Assembly: GCA_050304175.1 (NCBI GenBank)
Contig: JBNLDE010000126.1
Span: forward strand, 1 to 7,538
Length of the DNA: 7,538 nt
Reading direction: 5' to 3'
Source of the DNA: JAIOIW01 sp050304175
GTDB taxonomy: Bacteria; Pseudomonadota; Alphaproteobacteria; Rhizobiales; Rhizobiaceae
Both the position numbers and the translations under genes were made by a program. The notes beneath the pieces are model-generated. The model saw only the letters and a list, made by a program, of their open reading frames with translations, did no database searches and was not told the origin of the DNA. Below are positions 1 through 5,787 of the stretch, piece after piece (the first letter of the stretch is position 1; the number at the start of each line of letters is the position of its first letter).

Positions 1-743
1 GGCGCGCCGGCGGCGGCGCAACGGTCGAAATGCGCCTGGAGCGACGCCGACACGCCGCCATCGGCCTGGACGCCTGCCACTTCAGGATCGAGCGAGAAGG
101 AGCGGCATAGGGCAGGATGGCTGCCGGTGCAGTGATAGCACTCCCGGTTGTTCTCCCACACCAGTTTCCAGTTGCCCTTTTCGACGATCGTCGAGGTGTA
201 GGCCACCTTGGCGTCGGCCAGGTCGTGGATTGCGAGATAGGGACGCGCGTCTTCGGCAAAAGCATCGAAGGCCGGCGGCGTATCGGACAGGCAGATGTAG
301 ATCAGCCCTTCGAGATTGCGGACATTGACCGGCTTCAGCCCCCATTTCGAGGCATCGAAGTCGGCGCCCATGTTGTTGGCCCAGATCAGCCCGCCGTCGA
401 GTTCGTAGGTCCACTGGTGATAGGGACACACGAGCTTGGCGACCTGCCCCGAGCGCCCCTTGCAGATGGTCGAGCCGCGGTGACGGCAGGAATTGTGAAA
501 GGCGCGAATCTCGCCATCGCCGCCGCGAACGATGATCACGTCGTAGGTGCCGACGCGCAGCGTGACGTAGCTGCCGGTCTTGGTCAGCTGACAGGCCGGA
601 ATGGCGAAAAGCCATTCCTTGTAGAAGATATGCTCGAGGTCGAGATTGTAGATCTCGGGCGAGGTGTAGAACGGCTGCTCGAGGCTGAAACCGGGCGTGC
701 GGCGCGAGAGCAGGTCTTGGATGGACGGAGTGTGCGCTGTCAT
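1..743 (-). CDS. Rieske-type aromatic-ring-hydroxylating/N-demethylating oxygenase, alpha subunit (partial, 3' end off window)
   Basis: The minus-strand frame starting with ATG at 743-741 is open to the window edge and gives the first 247 residues of a protein whose family is usually about 400-430 aa. A Rieske [2Fe-2S] motif is visible: C86-x-H88, 17 residues, then C106-x2-H109. The start of the catalytic domain follows, with E201-x2-H204-x4-H209 inside NNRECYHC, the mononuclear-iron region. The third iron ligand, normally a distal Asp, lies beyond the edge. The NNRECYHC context and the Glu at the bridging position resemble glycine betaine, carnitine and stachydrine demethylating oxygenases (GbcA, CntA and Stc2 types), which oxidatively remove a methyl or split a quaternary amine using electrons from a separate reductase. 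A GGAG Shine-Dalgarno (complement of 751-754) sits 7 nt before the ATG. The gene is divergent from LysR regulator 1. Family membership is secure; the exact substrate is inference. Confidence 0.9.
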   Translation of the reverse strand, partial: MTAHTPSIQDLLSRRTPGFSLEQPFYTSPEIYNLDLEHIFYKEWLFAIPACQLTKTGSYVTLRVGTYDVIIVRGGDGEIRAFHNSCRHRGSTICKGRSGQVAKLVCPYHQWTYELDGGLIWANNMGADFDASKWGLKPVNVRNLEGLIYICLSDTPPAFDAFAEDARPYLAIHDLADAKVAYTSTIVEKGNWKLVWENNRECYHCTGSHPALCRSFSLDPEVAGVQADGGVSASLQAHFDRCAAAGA

Positions 744-750
744 TGGTCGA

Positions 751-754
751 CTCC
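751..754 (-). promoter_or_regulatory. Ribosome binding site of the Rieske oxygenase gene
   Basis: Read on the minus strand this is GGAG, 7 nt before the ATG at 743. It supports that start over any start further upstream in the frame. Confidence 0.6.
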
Positions 755-778
755 AGGCTCAGCGTATTCAACTGAAGT

Positions 779-809
779 ATCCTAAGCTCGCCTGCAATCC
801 CTTTGACAA
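779..809 (-). promoter_or_regulatory. Candidate sigma-70 promoter for the Rieske oxygenase
   Basis: On the minus strand TTGTCA (809-804) is followed after 19 nt by TAGGAT (784-779), which would start transcription near 772. The spacer is long and the -10 matches only 4 of 6 consensus bases. That fits a promoter needing an activator. The centre of the dyad at 830-846 would fall near -66 from this start, the usual place for a LysR-type recognition site on an activated promoter. The promoter call is by eye. Confidence 0.35.
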
Positions 810-833
810 TAGCAGATATTTTCATGCTAGATT
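803..833 (+). promoter_or_regulatory. Candidate sigma-70 promoter for LysR regulator 1
   Basis: A perfect TTGACA (803-808) is followed by an extended -10 (TG at 825-826, then TAGATT at 828-833), with a 19-nt spacer. The -35 overlaps the minus-strand TTGTCA of the oxygenase promoter candidate, so the two promoters would be back to back. The -10 overlaps the left arm of the dyad at 830-846, so a protein bound there should block this promoter. Confidence 0.4.
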
Positions 834-846
834 AGAAAAACTAATC
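830..846. promoter_or_regulatory. Perfect inverted repeat, probable LysR-type operator (GATTAG-N5-CTAATC)
   Basis: GATTAG (830-835) and CTAATC (841-846) are exact reverse complements around AAAAA. The inner ATTAG-N5-CTAAT satisfies the LysR T-N11-A rule (T832, A844). CTAAT is also the core described for the E. coli regulator GcvA, the group that regulator 1 resembles. The position between the divergent oxygenase and regulator genes is classic for a LysR operator that activates one gene and represses the other. The dyad is directly visible; its binding partner is inferred. Confidence 0.7.
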
Positions 847-891
847 CATGGCACGCGAAAATTCGCAGAAAAAACAACCGTCGAGGCCCGG

Positions 892-1770
892 ATGGCACGC
901 CCCTATGACTTTCCCTCGATGACCGCCCTCGTCTGCTTCGAGGCGGCGGCGCGGAATGCGAGCTTCAAAAACGCCGCCCAGGAGATGAATGTAACACCCG
1001 CCGCCGTGAGTCATCAGATCAAGGCGCTCGAGGACGACCTCGGATGCAGCCTCTTCCGGCGCCACCATCGCGGTGTCGAACTGACGGAGCGGGGAGCCTT
1101 CCTGTTCATCGCCATTCAACGCGGTTTTGAAGCCATCTCCGAGGCGGTCACCCGGATCCGCGAGCGTCCTGAAACGGTCGATGTCACGATCGGAACCACA
1201 ACGGCGATCAGTTCGCTGTGGCTCACGCCGAAGATTTCCGCCTTCTGGAAAATCCATCCCTCCATCACGGTCTCGCAGATCGTGAGCGAGGTGCCGAGCA
1301 TGACCAACCGATGCGACTTGAGCATCCATTACGGCAATCCGCAGGAAAACGGCATCGAATACCACGAGCTGTTTCAAGACCGGATTGTCGCCCTGGGAAC
1401 GGCCCGGTTCGCCGCCGAAAGGGGGATTTCACGGATTGAGGATCTGCTTATTGCGCCGTTGATCCATTCAAGCAGCGAGGAGACCGGCTGGACGACATGG
1501 ATCGAATGGTTCGCGGGGCTCGGGCTTCCTGCGCCGACCGGGCGCCGCTTCTACGTCAACAACTACATGATCGCCCTTCAGGCCGCGCAGGACGACGTCG
1601 GCGCCGTGCTCGGATGGGACGGACTGGTCAAAAGCCTGATGGAAGAGGAGCGTCTTGTGAAGCTCGTTCCCGACAGCATACCCTCGCCCGTCGGGTTTCA
1701 CCTGAAGATCCATCCGCGCGCGACGTCAAAGGCGCGGCTGTTCGCCGAATGGCTGATGGGAGCTGCATGA
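892..1770 (+). CDS. LysR-family transcriptional regulator 1 (GcvA-like)
   Basis: The protein has 292 aa, normal for the family. An N-terminal winged helix-turn-helix spans about residues 9-68, with the recognition helix near 35-47 (TPAAVSHQIKALE), followed by a linker helix and a periplasmic-binding-like effector domain. The C-terminal part has WTTWIEWF at 200-207 and VNNY at 222-225 leading to LGW at 240-242, a signature shared with the other two LysR proteins here. The frame is open upstream to 697, but that start would lie inside the divergent oxygenase gene. ATG 892 has GAGG at 883-886 with 5-nt spacing and gives a normal family N-terminus. The gene probably regulates the divergent Rieske oxygenase and itself through the dyad at 830-846. 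It is convergent with regulator 2, with 56 bp between. The inducer is unknown; a methylated amine is a guess from context. Confidence 0.93.
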   Translation: MARPYDFPSMTALVCFEAAARNASFKNAAQEMNVTPAAVSHQIKALEDDLGCSLFRRHHRGVELTERGAFLFIAIQRGFEAISEAVTRIRERPETVDVTIGTTTAISSLWLTPKISAFWKIHPSITVSQIVSEVPSMTNRCDLSIHYGNPQENGIEYHELFQDRIVALGTARFAAERGISRIEDLLIAPLIHSSSEETGWTTWIEWFAGLGLPAPTGRRFYVNNYMIALQAAQDDVGAVLGWDGLVKSLMEEERLVKLVPDSIPSPVGFHLKIHPRATSKARLFAEWLMGAA

Positions 1771-1826
1771 GCACATCTTATGGATGAATGGACTTGCCGG
1801 GCGCCCCGCGGATCGGATTTGGCGGC

Positions 1827-2735
1827 CTAGCGGCTTCGCTGCCCGACCAGCCAGTCGCGAACCTGGCCGGCGGAGTGCGACAGCGCCATGTCCTTCGGCC
1901 AGGTTACGTAGAAATTCTTCCCCGTTGTCAGAACGTGCTCGGTCAGGCGCTGCAGAACGCCCTTCGCGACAAGCCCTTCGGTCAGGTGCCGCCAACCCAG
2001 CGCAACCCCCTGCCCCTCGATGACCGACTGGATGACGAGAACGTAATCGTTGATTTGCAGGCCCTTCGGCACGCGCTGTTCCACGACGCCCGCCGACGCA
2101 AACCATTCGCGCCAGGTAGCCGCCCGGCGGAACGGTTCCTCAAGATGGATCAGGCGATGCGACAGCAGGTCCTCGGGGCTGGCATTCCGGTCGAACCGGG
2201 CAAGATAGGTCGGTCCGCAGACCGGGTAGATTTCTTCCTCGGCGAGTACCTCGGATTCATATTGCGGCCATTCCTCGGGACTGCCGCTGCGGACACCGAG
2301 CGGAATGCTTTCGCCCATGAGATCGAGATCGCGGTCTCCGGTTTGGATACGCAGGTCGATCTCCGGCAGGTCCTCGCGGAAGCGCTGCATGCGCGGAACC
2401 ATCCAGAATGCGGCAAAGGCGGTCGAGCACGACAGCGTCACATGCGTTCCCGACGTGACCGCCCGCATGCTTTGCGCCGAACGATGAATGTGCGACAGGC
2501 CCAACGACACATCCGCGTGAAACCGCCGCCCGGCCTCGGTCAGCCGCACCCGCCGGTGTTCACGCAGGAAAAGCGCCGTCCCGATCTGGGCTTCCAGCCG
2601 GCTGATCGCATAGGAAACCGCCGCCTGGGTCATATGCAGTTCACGCGATGCGGCGCTGAAGCTGGCTAGACGTCCCGCGGCCTCGAAAACGACAAGACTG
2701 TTGATCGAGGGGATCAGTTGGCGAAGCGTTTCCAT
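1827..2735 (-). CDS. LysR-family transcriptional regulator 2 (GcvA-like)
   Basis: A complete 302-aa LysR protein. The winged helix-turn-helix covers about residues 10-69, with recognition helix TQAAVSYAISRLE at 36-48 and the typical G-x-x-LF-x-R-x-x-R-x-V-x-LT-x-AG wing. The effector domain carries a TWREWF segment, an INDY segment and GVALGW near the end, matching the signature in regulators 1 and 3. The ATG at 2735 has no strong Shine-Dalgarno upstream, only a weak purine stretch, but it gives the usual LysR N-terminus and leaves a 92-bp gap to the divergent methyltransferase. The likely target is that methyltransferase gene, by the usual LysR divergent arrangement; this is inferred. No convincing terminator was found in the 56 bp it shares with regulator 1. 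Confidence 0.93.
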   Translation of the reverse strand: METLRQLIPSINSLVVFEAAGRLASFSAASRELHMTQAAVSYAISRLEAQIGTALFLREHRRVRLTEAGRRFHADVSLGLSHIHRSAQSMRAVTSGTHVTLSCSTAFAAFWMVPRMQRFREDLPEIDLRIQTGDRDLDLMGESIPLGVRSGSPEEWPQYESEVLAEEEIYPVCGPTYLARFDRNASPEDLLSHRLIHLEEPFRRAATWREWFASAGVVEQRVPKGLQINDYVLVIQSVIEGQGVALGWRHLTEGLVAKGVLQRLTEHVLTTGKNFYVTWPKDMALSHSAGQVRDWLVGQRSR

Positions 2736-2744
2736 AAATTCAGC

Positions 2745-2759
2745 TTATCAAATTGATGA
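2745..2759. promoter_or_regulatory. Imperfect dyad in the regulator 2 / methyltransferase gap, candidate operator
   Basis: ATCAA-A-TTGAT (2747-2757) is an 11-bp perfect palindrome, and T2745/A2759 pair again after one mismatch. It lies between the divergent regulator 2 and methyltransferase genes and overlaps a possible -35 (TTGATG, 2753-2758). It does not strictly satisfy T-N11-A and differs from the ATTAG/CTAAT site at 830-846, so a distinct specificity would be needed. Confidence 0.35.
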
Positions 2760-2781
2760 AACTTTTCCAGCGTTACAGAAT
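2753..2781 (+). promoter_or_regulatory. Candidate sigma-70 promoter for the MttB-family gene
   Basis: TTGATG (2753-2758), a 17-nt spacer, then CAGAAT (2776-2781). Each hexamer matches 4 of 6 consensus bases. It would give a leader of about 40 nt before the ATG at 2828. The call is by eye and weak. Confidence 0.3.
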
Positions 2782-2814
2782 CTTCTGGCAGGTCTAGCCT
2801 CAGATTGGTGGTGT

Positions 2815-2820
2815 GGAGGG
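2815..2820 (+). promoter_or_regulatory. Ribosome binding site that sets the MttB-family start at 2828
   Basis: GGAGGG lies 7 nt before ATG 2828. An in-frame GTG at 2813 would place this Shine-Dalgarno inside the coding region, so the ATG is the better start. Confidence 0.75.
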
Positions 2821-2827
2821 CTGCGAC

Positions 2828-4384
2828 ATGCACGTGGAAGAAAATCCGACATCCGAAGCGAGGCCCCAGCGTTCCGGCCGCGGCGCCCGGCGCGAGAACC
2901 GCGCTCAGGGCAGGCAGCAACCAGGTCGTCCCTACATCGTCCGCAACATTCCGACTTATGACATTCTGTCGGAAGAAAACCTGCTCCGCATCGAGGCGAC
3001 CGCGGACCGGATTCTCGCCGAAATCGGCATCGAGTTCCGCGACGACCCGGAAGCGCTGGAGCTGTGGCGGCGCGCGGGCGCCAGGATCGAAGGCCTGCTT
3101 GTCAAATTCGAACAGGGAATGCTGCGCGAGATCCTCGCCACCGCGCCGCGCCAATTCACCCAACATGCCCGCAATCCCGCCAATTCGGTCGAGATCGGCG
3201 GACCCAACGTGGTTTTCGCGCCGGCCTATGGCTCGCCCTTCGTGATGGACCTCGACAAGGGGCGCCGTTACGGCACGATCGAGGATTTCCGCAACTTCAT
3301 CAAGCTCGCGCAGTCCTCGCCCTGGCTGCATCATTCCGGCGGCACAATCTGCGAGCCGGTCGACGTGCCGGTCAACAAGCGCCATCTCGACATGGTCGAC
3401 GCCCATATCCGCTATTCCGACCGGCCTTTCATGGGTTCGGTGACGGCCGCAGAGCGCGCCGAGGACTCCGTCGAGATGTGCCGCATCCTGTTCGGCGCCG
3501 ATTTCGTCGACGCCAACTGCGTCATCCTCGGCAATGTCAATGTCAACTCGCCGCTGGTCTGGGACGCGACCATGACGACGGCGATGCGCGCCTATGCCCG
3601 CGCCAACCAGGCCGCCGTCATCGTGCCCTTCATTCTCGGCGGGGCCATGGGGCCGGTCACCAGCGCCGGCGCGATCGCCCAGGCGCATGCCGAAACCATG
3701 GCCGGTTGCGCGCTGGCCCAGCTCGAACGCCCCGGCGCGCCGGTGATCTACGGTAATTTCCTCTCGTCGATGTCGCTGCGATCCGGCTCGCCGACCTTCG
3801 GCACGCCGGAACCGGCCGCGGGCTCGCTGGTGGTCGGGCAACTGGCGCGAAGGCTCGGCCTGCCGCTTCGCTGCGCCGGCAATTTCACCACCTCCAAGCT
3901 GCCCGATGCGCAGGCGATGAACGAAGGCACCATGTCGATGCTGTCGGCGATCCACTGCGGCGCCAACTTCATCCTCCATTCCGCCGGCTTCCTCGACGGC
4001 CTGCTGTCCATGTCCTACGAGAAATTCATGCTCGACGCGGATTTCTGCGGTGCGCTCCATACCTATCTCGACGGGATCAGGATCGACGACAACCAGCTGG
4101 CGCTTGACGCGTTTCGAGAAGTCGGACCCGGCAATCACTTCTTCGGCTGCGCCCACACCATGGCCAACTACCAGTCGGCGTTCTGGGATTCCGCGCTCGA
4201 CGACAACGAGCCGTTCGAGAAGTGGGAGGCGGCGGGATCGAGCGATGCGGCGGCCCGCGCCAACAAGGCGTGGAAGAAAACGCTCGCCGAATACGAGGCG
4301 CCGCCGCTGGACGAAGCGATCGACGAGGCGCTGAAGGATTTCGTGGCGCGCCGGAAAACCGAAATGGAGGATGCGTGGTACTGA
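2828..4384 (+). CDS. MttB-family (trimethylamine methyltransferase-like) corrinoid-dependent methyltransferase, non-pyrrolysine
   Basis: The 518-aa protein matches the MttB superfamily in length and order of motifs. A basic, low-complexity N-terminus (about residues 11-34) precedes an ILSEENLLRIEATADRIL helix and the EIGIEF segment. The middle has a GGTICEP segment, and GNFLSS starts at 309. TTSKLPDAQAMNE at 354-366 carries the conserved K-x-PD-x-QA-x-x-E pattern, and the C-terminus is the family's charged LDEAIDEALKDFVARRK tail. Archaeal MttB reads an internal UAG as pyrrolysine; this frame has no internal stop, so it belongs to the non-pyrrolysine group that includes the glycine-betaine enzyme MtgB. 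The expected reaction is transfer of a methyl from a quaternary or methylated amine to a cobalamin-binding protein, in the cytoplasm. No corrinoid protein is encoded nearby in the window. The substrate is unknown. The gene is divergent from regulator 2 and ends before a strong terminator. Confidence 0.92.
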   Translation: MHVEENPTSEARPQRSGRGARRENRAQGRQQPGRPYIVRNIPTYDILSEENLLRIEATADRILAEIGIEFRDDPEALELWRRAGARIEGLLVKFEQGMLREILATAPRQFTQHARNPANSVEIGGPNVVFAPAYGSPFVMDLDKGRRYGTIEDFRNFIKLAQSSPWLHHSGGTICEPVDVPVNKRHLDMVDAHIRYSDRPFMGSVTAAERAEDSVEMCRILFGADFVDANCVILGNVNVNSPLVWDATMTTAMRAYARANQAAVIVPFILGGAMGPVTSAGAIAQAHAETMAGCALAQLERPGAPVIYGNFLSSMSLRSGSPTFGTPEPAAGSLVVGQLARRLGLPLRCAGNFTTSKLPDAQAMNEGTMSMLSAIHCGANFILHSAGFLDGLLSMSYEKFMLDADFCGALHTYLDGIRIDDNQLALDAFREVGPGNHFFGCAHTMANYQSAFWDSALDDNEPFEKWEAAGSSDAAARANKAWKKTLAEYEAPPLDEAIDEALKDFVARRKTEMEDAWY

Positions 4385-4416
4385 ACCGGGGCTTTTGACG
4401 ATCCTCCCGCCACTCG

Positions 4417-4441
4417 CTCGCCGGCAACGGCGGGGCTTTTT
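4417..4441 (+). terminator. Intrinsic terminator after the MttB-family gene
   Basis: A 7-bp stem (4417-4423 with 4428-4434, one G-U wobble) closes on a GCAA tetraloop of the stable GNRA class and is followed after GC by TTTTT (4437-4441). It begins 32 nt after the stop codon and points in the gene's direction, so the methyltransferase is probably transcribed alone. Confidence 0.8.
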
Positions 4442-4506
4442 CGGTCTGCAACCGGGGACTCCGCCCCACGCTTAAATCGCTGGGATTCAACTTTCCCGCA
4501 TGAATT

Positions 4507-4534
4507 GCCGGTCGCGGGCGCGGCGGAGACCGGC
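4507..4534. repeat. 7-bp perfect inverted repeat in the convergent gap
   Basis: GCCGGTC (4507-4513) and GACCGGC (4528-4534) pair around a 14-nt loop. It lies downstream of regulator 3 on the minus strand and past the terminator of the methyltransferase. It could help stop regulator 3 transcripts, but no T-run follows on the minus strand. A second imperfect hairpin (4563-4587, GGGGG/CCCCC core) is nearer the regulator 3 stop and also lacks a T-run. Confidence 0.4.
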
Positions 4535-4601
4535 GATGGCGGCGGCGCCAATATCGCATTTTGCCGGGGGCCTGCTCCCCCATCGGCTTCAGTCCCGATA
4601 G

Positions 4602-5528
4602 TCAAGCATCGTCGCGCGCGAAGCGGTCCGACAGCCACTGGAAAACCCTGACCGTGTCCGCATTTGCGCGTCCCGGCAGGATCCTGAGGAAATACCCCTT
4701 GTCGCTTTCCAGCCGCGCGGGAATGGCGCGGACAAGTGTCGATGTCGGCTCATCGACATCGATGAGCCCCTCCCAGCCGAGCGCAATGCCGAGCCCGGCC
4801 TGCGCTGCCCGTATCACGTGGTCGTAACTGTTGAACGCGATGTGATCCTGCGACGCCTTGCGCGCGAAGCCCTGGGCTTCCAGCCAGCTGAACCAGGTGA
4901 ACCAGGGAGATTGCCCCATCGCCGAAAGGTCGATCAGCGTCTTGTCGAGCAGATCTTCAGGTCGCGTCATCCCGCCATGGGCCTCCCTGTAAGCGGGGCT
5001 GCATACGGCCGAGACGCGCTCCTTGAACAGGCAGACCTCGTGCTGCGCCGTTTCGTGAATCGCTTCCATCCGGATCATCAGGTCGACGTCCGGCGCGCTC
5101 TCGGCATCCGGCATCTGCACGTTCAGCAGCGAGAGGCCCAATTCCGCGAAAGCAGAGCTTAGCGACGGAAATTCGGGCAGCAGACGAAAGCTCGCAAAAG
5201 CGATGTCGGAAAGGATGACGACCTCCCCGCGCCGCGGCGCGTCGCAGAAGCGCGCAAACCCGTCGACCGCTGCGTTCATCGGTTCCGAAAGAACGGTCCT
5301 CAGATCGTGTCCGGCGGTGGTGAGCGAGACGCCGCGCCGCCCGCGTACAAGGAGCTGGCAGCCAAGACTGTCTTCGAGGAATCGCATGCGCTGGCTGATC
5401 CGCGGTTGGGAAAGGCCGGCTTCCCTTGCGGCACGTGAAAGCTGTCCGTTTTTTGCAACAAGCAGGAAAAGGCACAGATCGGCGCTGTAACGGCCGAATC
5501 TGCCATAAGGATTTCGAATGCCTGCCAT
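4602..5528 (-). CDS. LysR-family transcriptional regulator 3
   Basis: The 308-aa protein has a winged helix-turn-helix over about residues 14-73 (recognition segment SQPRISQRMRFLE at 40-52, wing GRRGVSLTTAG), then a LysR effector domain. WFTWFSW, FNSY and GIALGW near the C-terminus match the signature in regulators 1 and 2, although the DNA-binding half is clearly more divergent. The frame stays open upstream to 5999, deep inside the divergent transport gene, so the longest reading is an artefact. ATG 5528 has AGGA 9 nt upstream. ATG 5564 (320 aa) is possible but has no Shine-Dalgarno and would lie almost at the predicted transcription start. It is convergent with the methyltransferase and divergent from the binding protein gene, which is its likely target by arrangement. 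Confidence 0.9.
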   Translation of the reverse strand: MAGIRNPYGRFGRYSADLCLFLLVAKNGQLSRAAREAGLSQPRISQRMRFLEDSLGCQLLVRGRRGVSLTTAGHDLRTVLSEPMNAAVDGFARFCDAPRRGEVVILSDIAFASFRLLPEFPSLSSAFAELGLSLLNVQMPDAESAPDVDLMIRMEAIHETAQHEVCLFKERVSAVCSPAYREAHGGMTRPEDLLDKTLIDLSAMGQSPWFTWFSWLEAQGFARKASQDHIAFNSYDHVIRAAQAGLGIALGWEGLIDVDEPTSTLVRAIPARLESDKGYFLRILPGRANADTVRVFQWLSDRFARDDA

Positions 5529-5566
5529 TAGGAGAATTCCTGCGTTTGCCCGTTGTTGTGTCATAC

Positions 5567-5596
5567 AGTGTATTTTGGGGAACTTGATAATACCAA
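5567..5596 (-). promoter_or_regulatory. Candidate sigma-70 promoter for LysR regulator 3
   Basis: On the minus strand TTGGTA (5596-5591) is followed after 18 nt by TACACT (5572-5567), each 4 of 6 to consensus. Transcription would begin near 5560, which favours the ATG at 5528 over 5564. The -35 overlaps a two-copy tandem hexamer (AATACC, 5589-5600 on the plus strand). Confidence 0.3.
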
Positions 5597-5627
5597 TACC
5601 AAACTGCCAAGCGGCTGCACGGGTGGC

Positions 5628-5640
5628 ATTCAGCCTGAAT
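5628..5640. promoter_or_regulatory. Perfect 13-bp palindrome, candidate operator of regulator 3
   Basis: ATTCAG (5628-5633) and CTGAAT (5635-5640) are exact reverse complements around one C. The site is in the gap between regulator 3 and the divergent binding protein gene. Its arms (ATTC/GAAT) are LysR-like, but the spacing is T-N9-A rather than T-N11-A. A second perfect dyad, CGACAA-N9-TTGTCG (5641-5661), abuts it directly. Confidence 0.45.
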
Positions 5641-5661
5641 CGACAATCTCTCGTGTTGTCG
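5641..5661. repeat. Inverted repeat CGACAA-N9-TTGTCG
   Basis: Perfect 6-bp arms (5641-5646 and 5656-5661) around nine bases, contiguous with the 5628-5640 palindrome. Together they form a 34-bp block of two abutting dyads in the regulatory gap. It could be an activation-site half of a LysR footprint or a separate operator; no partner is known. Confidence 0.4.
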
Positions 5662-5777
5662 TTGCCCTGTCGCAAACAAGGGAGATAGAGTTGTGTGGTG
5701 AGGTCACCTGACGTTGTATCTGCGCGAATTTTGCGTGCAACACGCCGGCACGCTTCAACAAAAACCGAAGAAACTCT

Positions 5778-5782
5778 GGAGG
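5778..5782 (+). promoter_or_regulatory. Ribosome binding site that sets the binding-protein start at 5788
   Basis: GGAGG with 5-nt spacing to ATG 5788. The frame is open upstream to GTG 5695, which has its own GGGAG at 5680-5684, but that start would bury the Tat signal behind 31 extra residues. Confidence 0.75.
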
Positions 5783-5787
5783 TTAAC

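Noticed and set aside
1..11. GGCGCGCCGGC at the left edge is identical to the hairpin arm at 7370-7380
   Set aside because: It lies inside the oxygenase reading frame and is a simple GC-rich 11-mer; one isolated match does not support a flanking repeat or mobile element.
117..785. 222-codon plus-strand frame opposite the oxygenase
   Set aside because: No family features; antisense to a gene with clear Rieske and iron-binding motifs.
82..825. 247-codon minus-strand frame overlapping the oxygenase
   Set aside because: It is out of frame with the Rieske motifs and gives an Arg/Leu-rich sequence; the true frame starts at 743 and has no stop within the window.
697..891. Upstream extension of LysR regulator 1 to a start at 697
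   Set aside because: It would overlap the oxygenase coding region and run through the promoter and operator; the normal LysR N-terminus begins at 892 with GAGG upstream.
1771..1826. Bidirectional terminator between the convergent LysR genes 1 and 2
   Set aside because: No stem longer than about 4 bp with a T-run on either strand could be found in these 56 bases.
2714..4156. Long 480-codon open frame on the minus strand opposite the MttB-family gene
   Set aside because: It is a shadow of the GC-rich coding strand: no recognisable domain, Arg/Gly/Ala/His-rich composition, while the plus strand has a clear family protein with Shine-Dalgarno and terminator.
2828..4384. Possible pyrrolysine (internal UAG) in the MttB homologue
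   Set aside because: The frame is continuous from 2828 to 4384 with no internal stop codon, so no UAG readthrough is needed.
4563..4587. GGGGG/CCCCC hairpin as an intrinsic terminator for LysR regulator 3
   Set aside because: On the minus strand the stem is followed by AAAA rather than a T-run and has an internal loop; kept only as a note.
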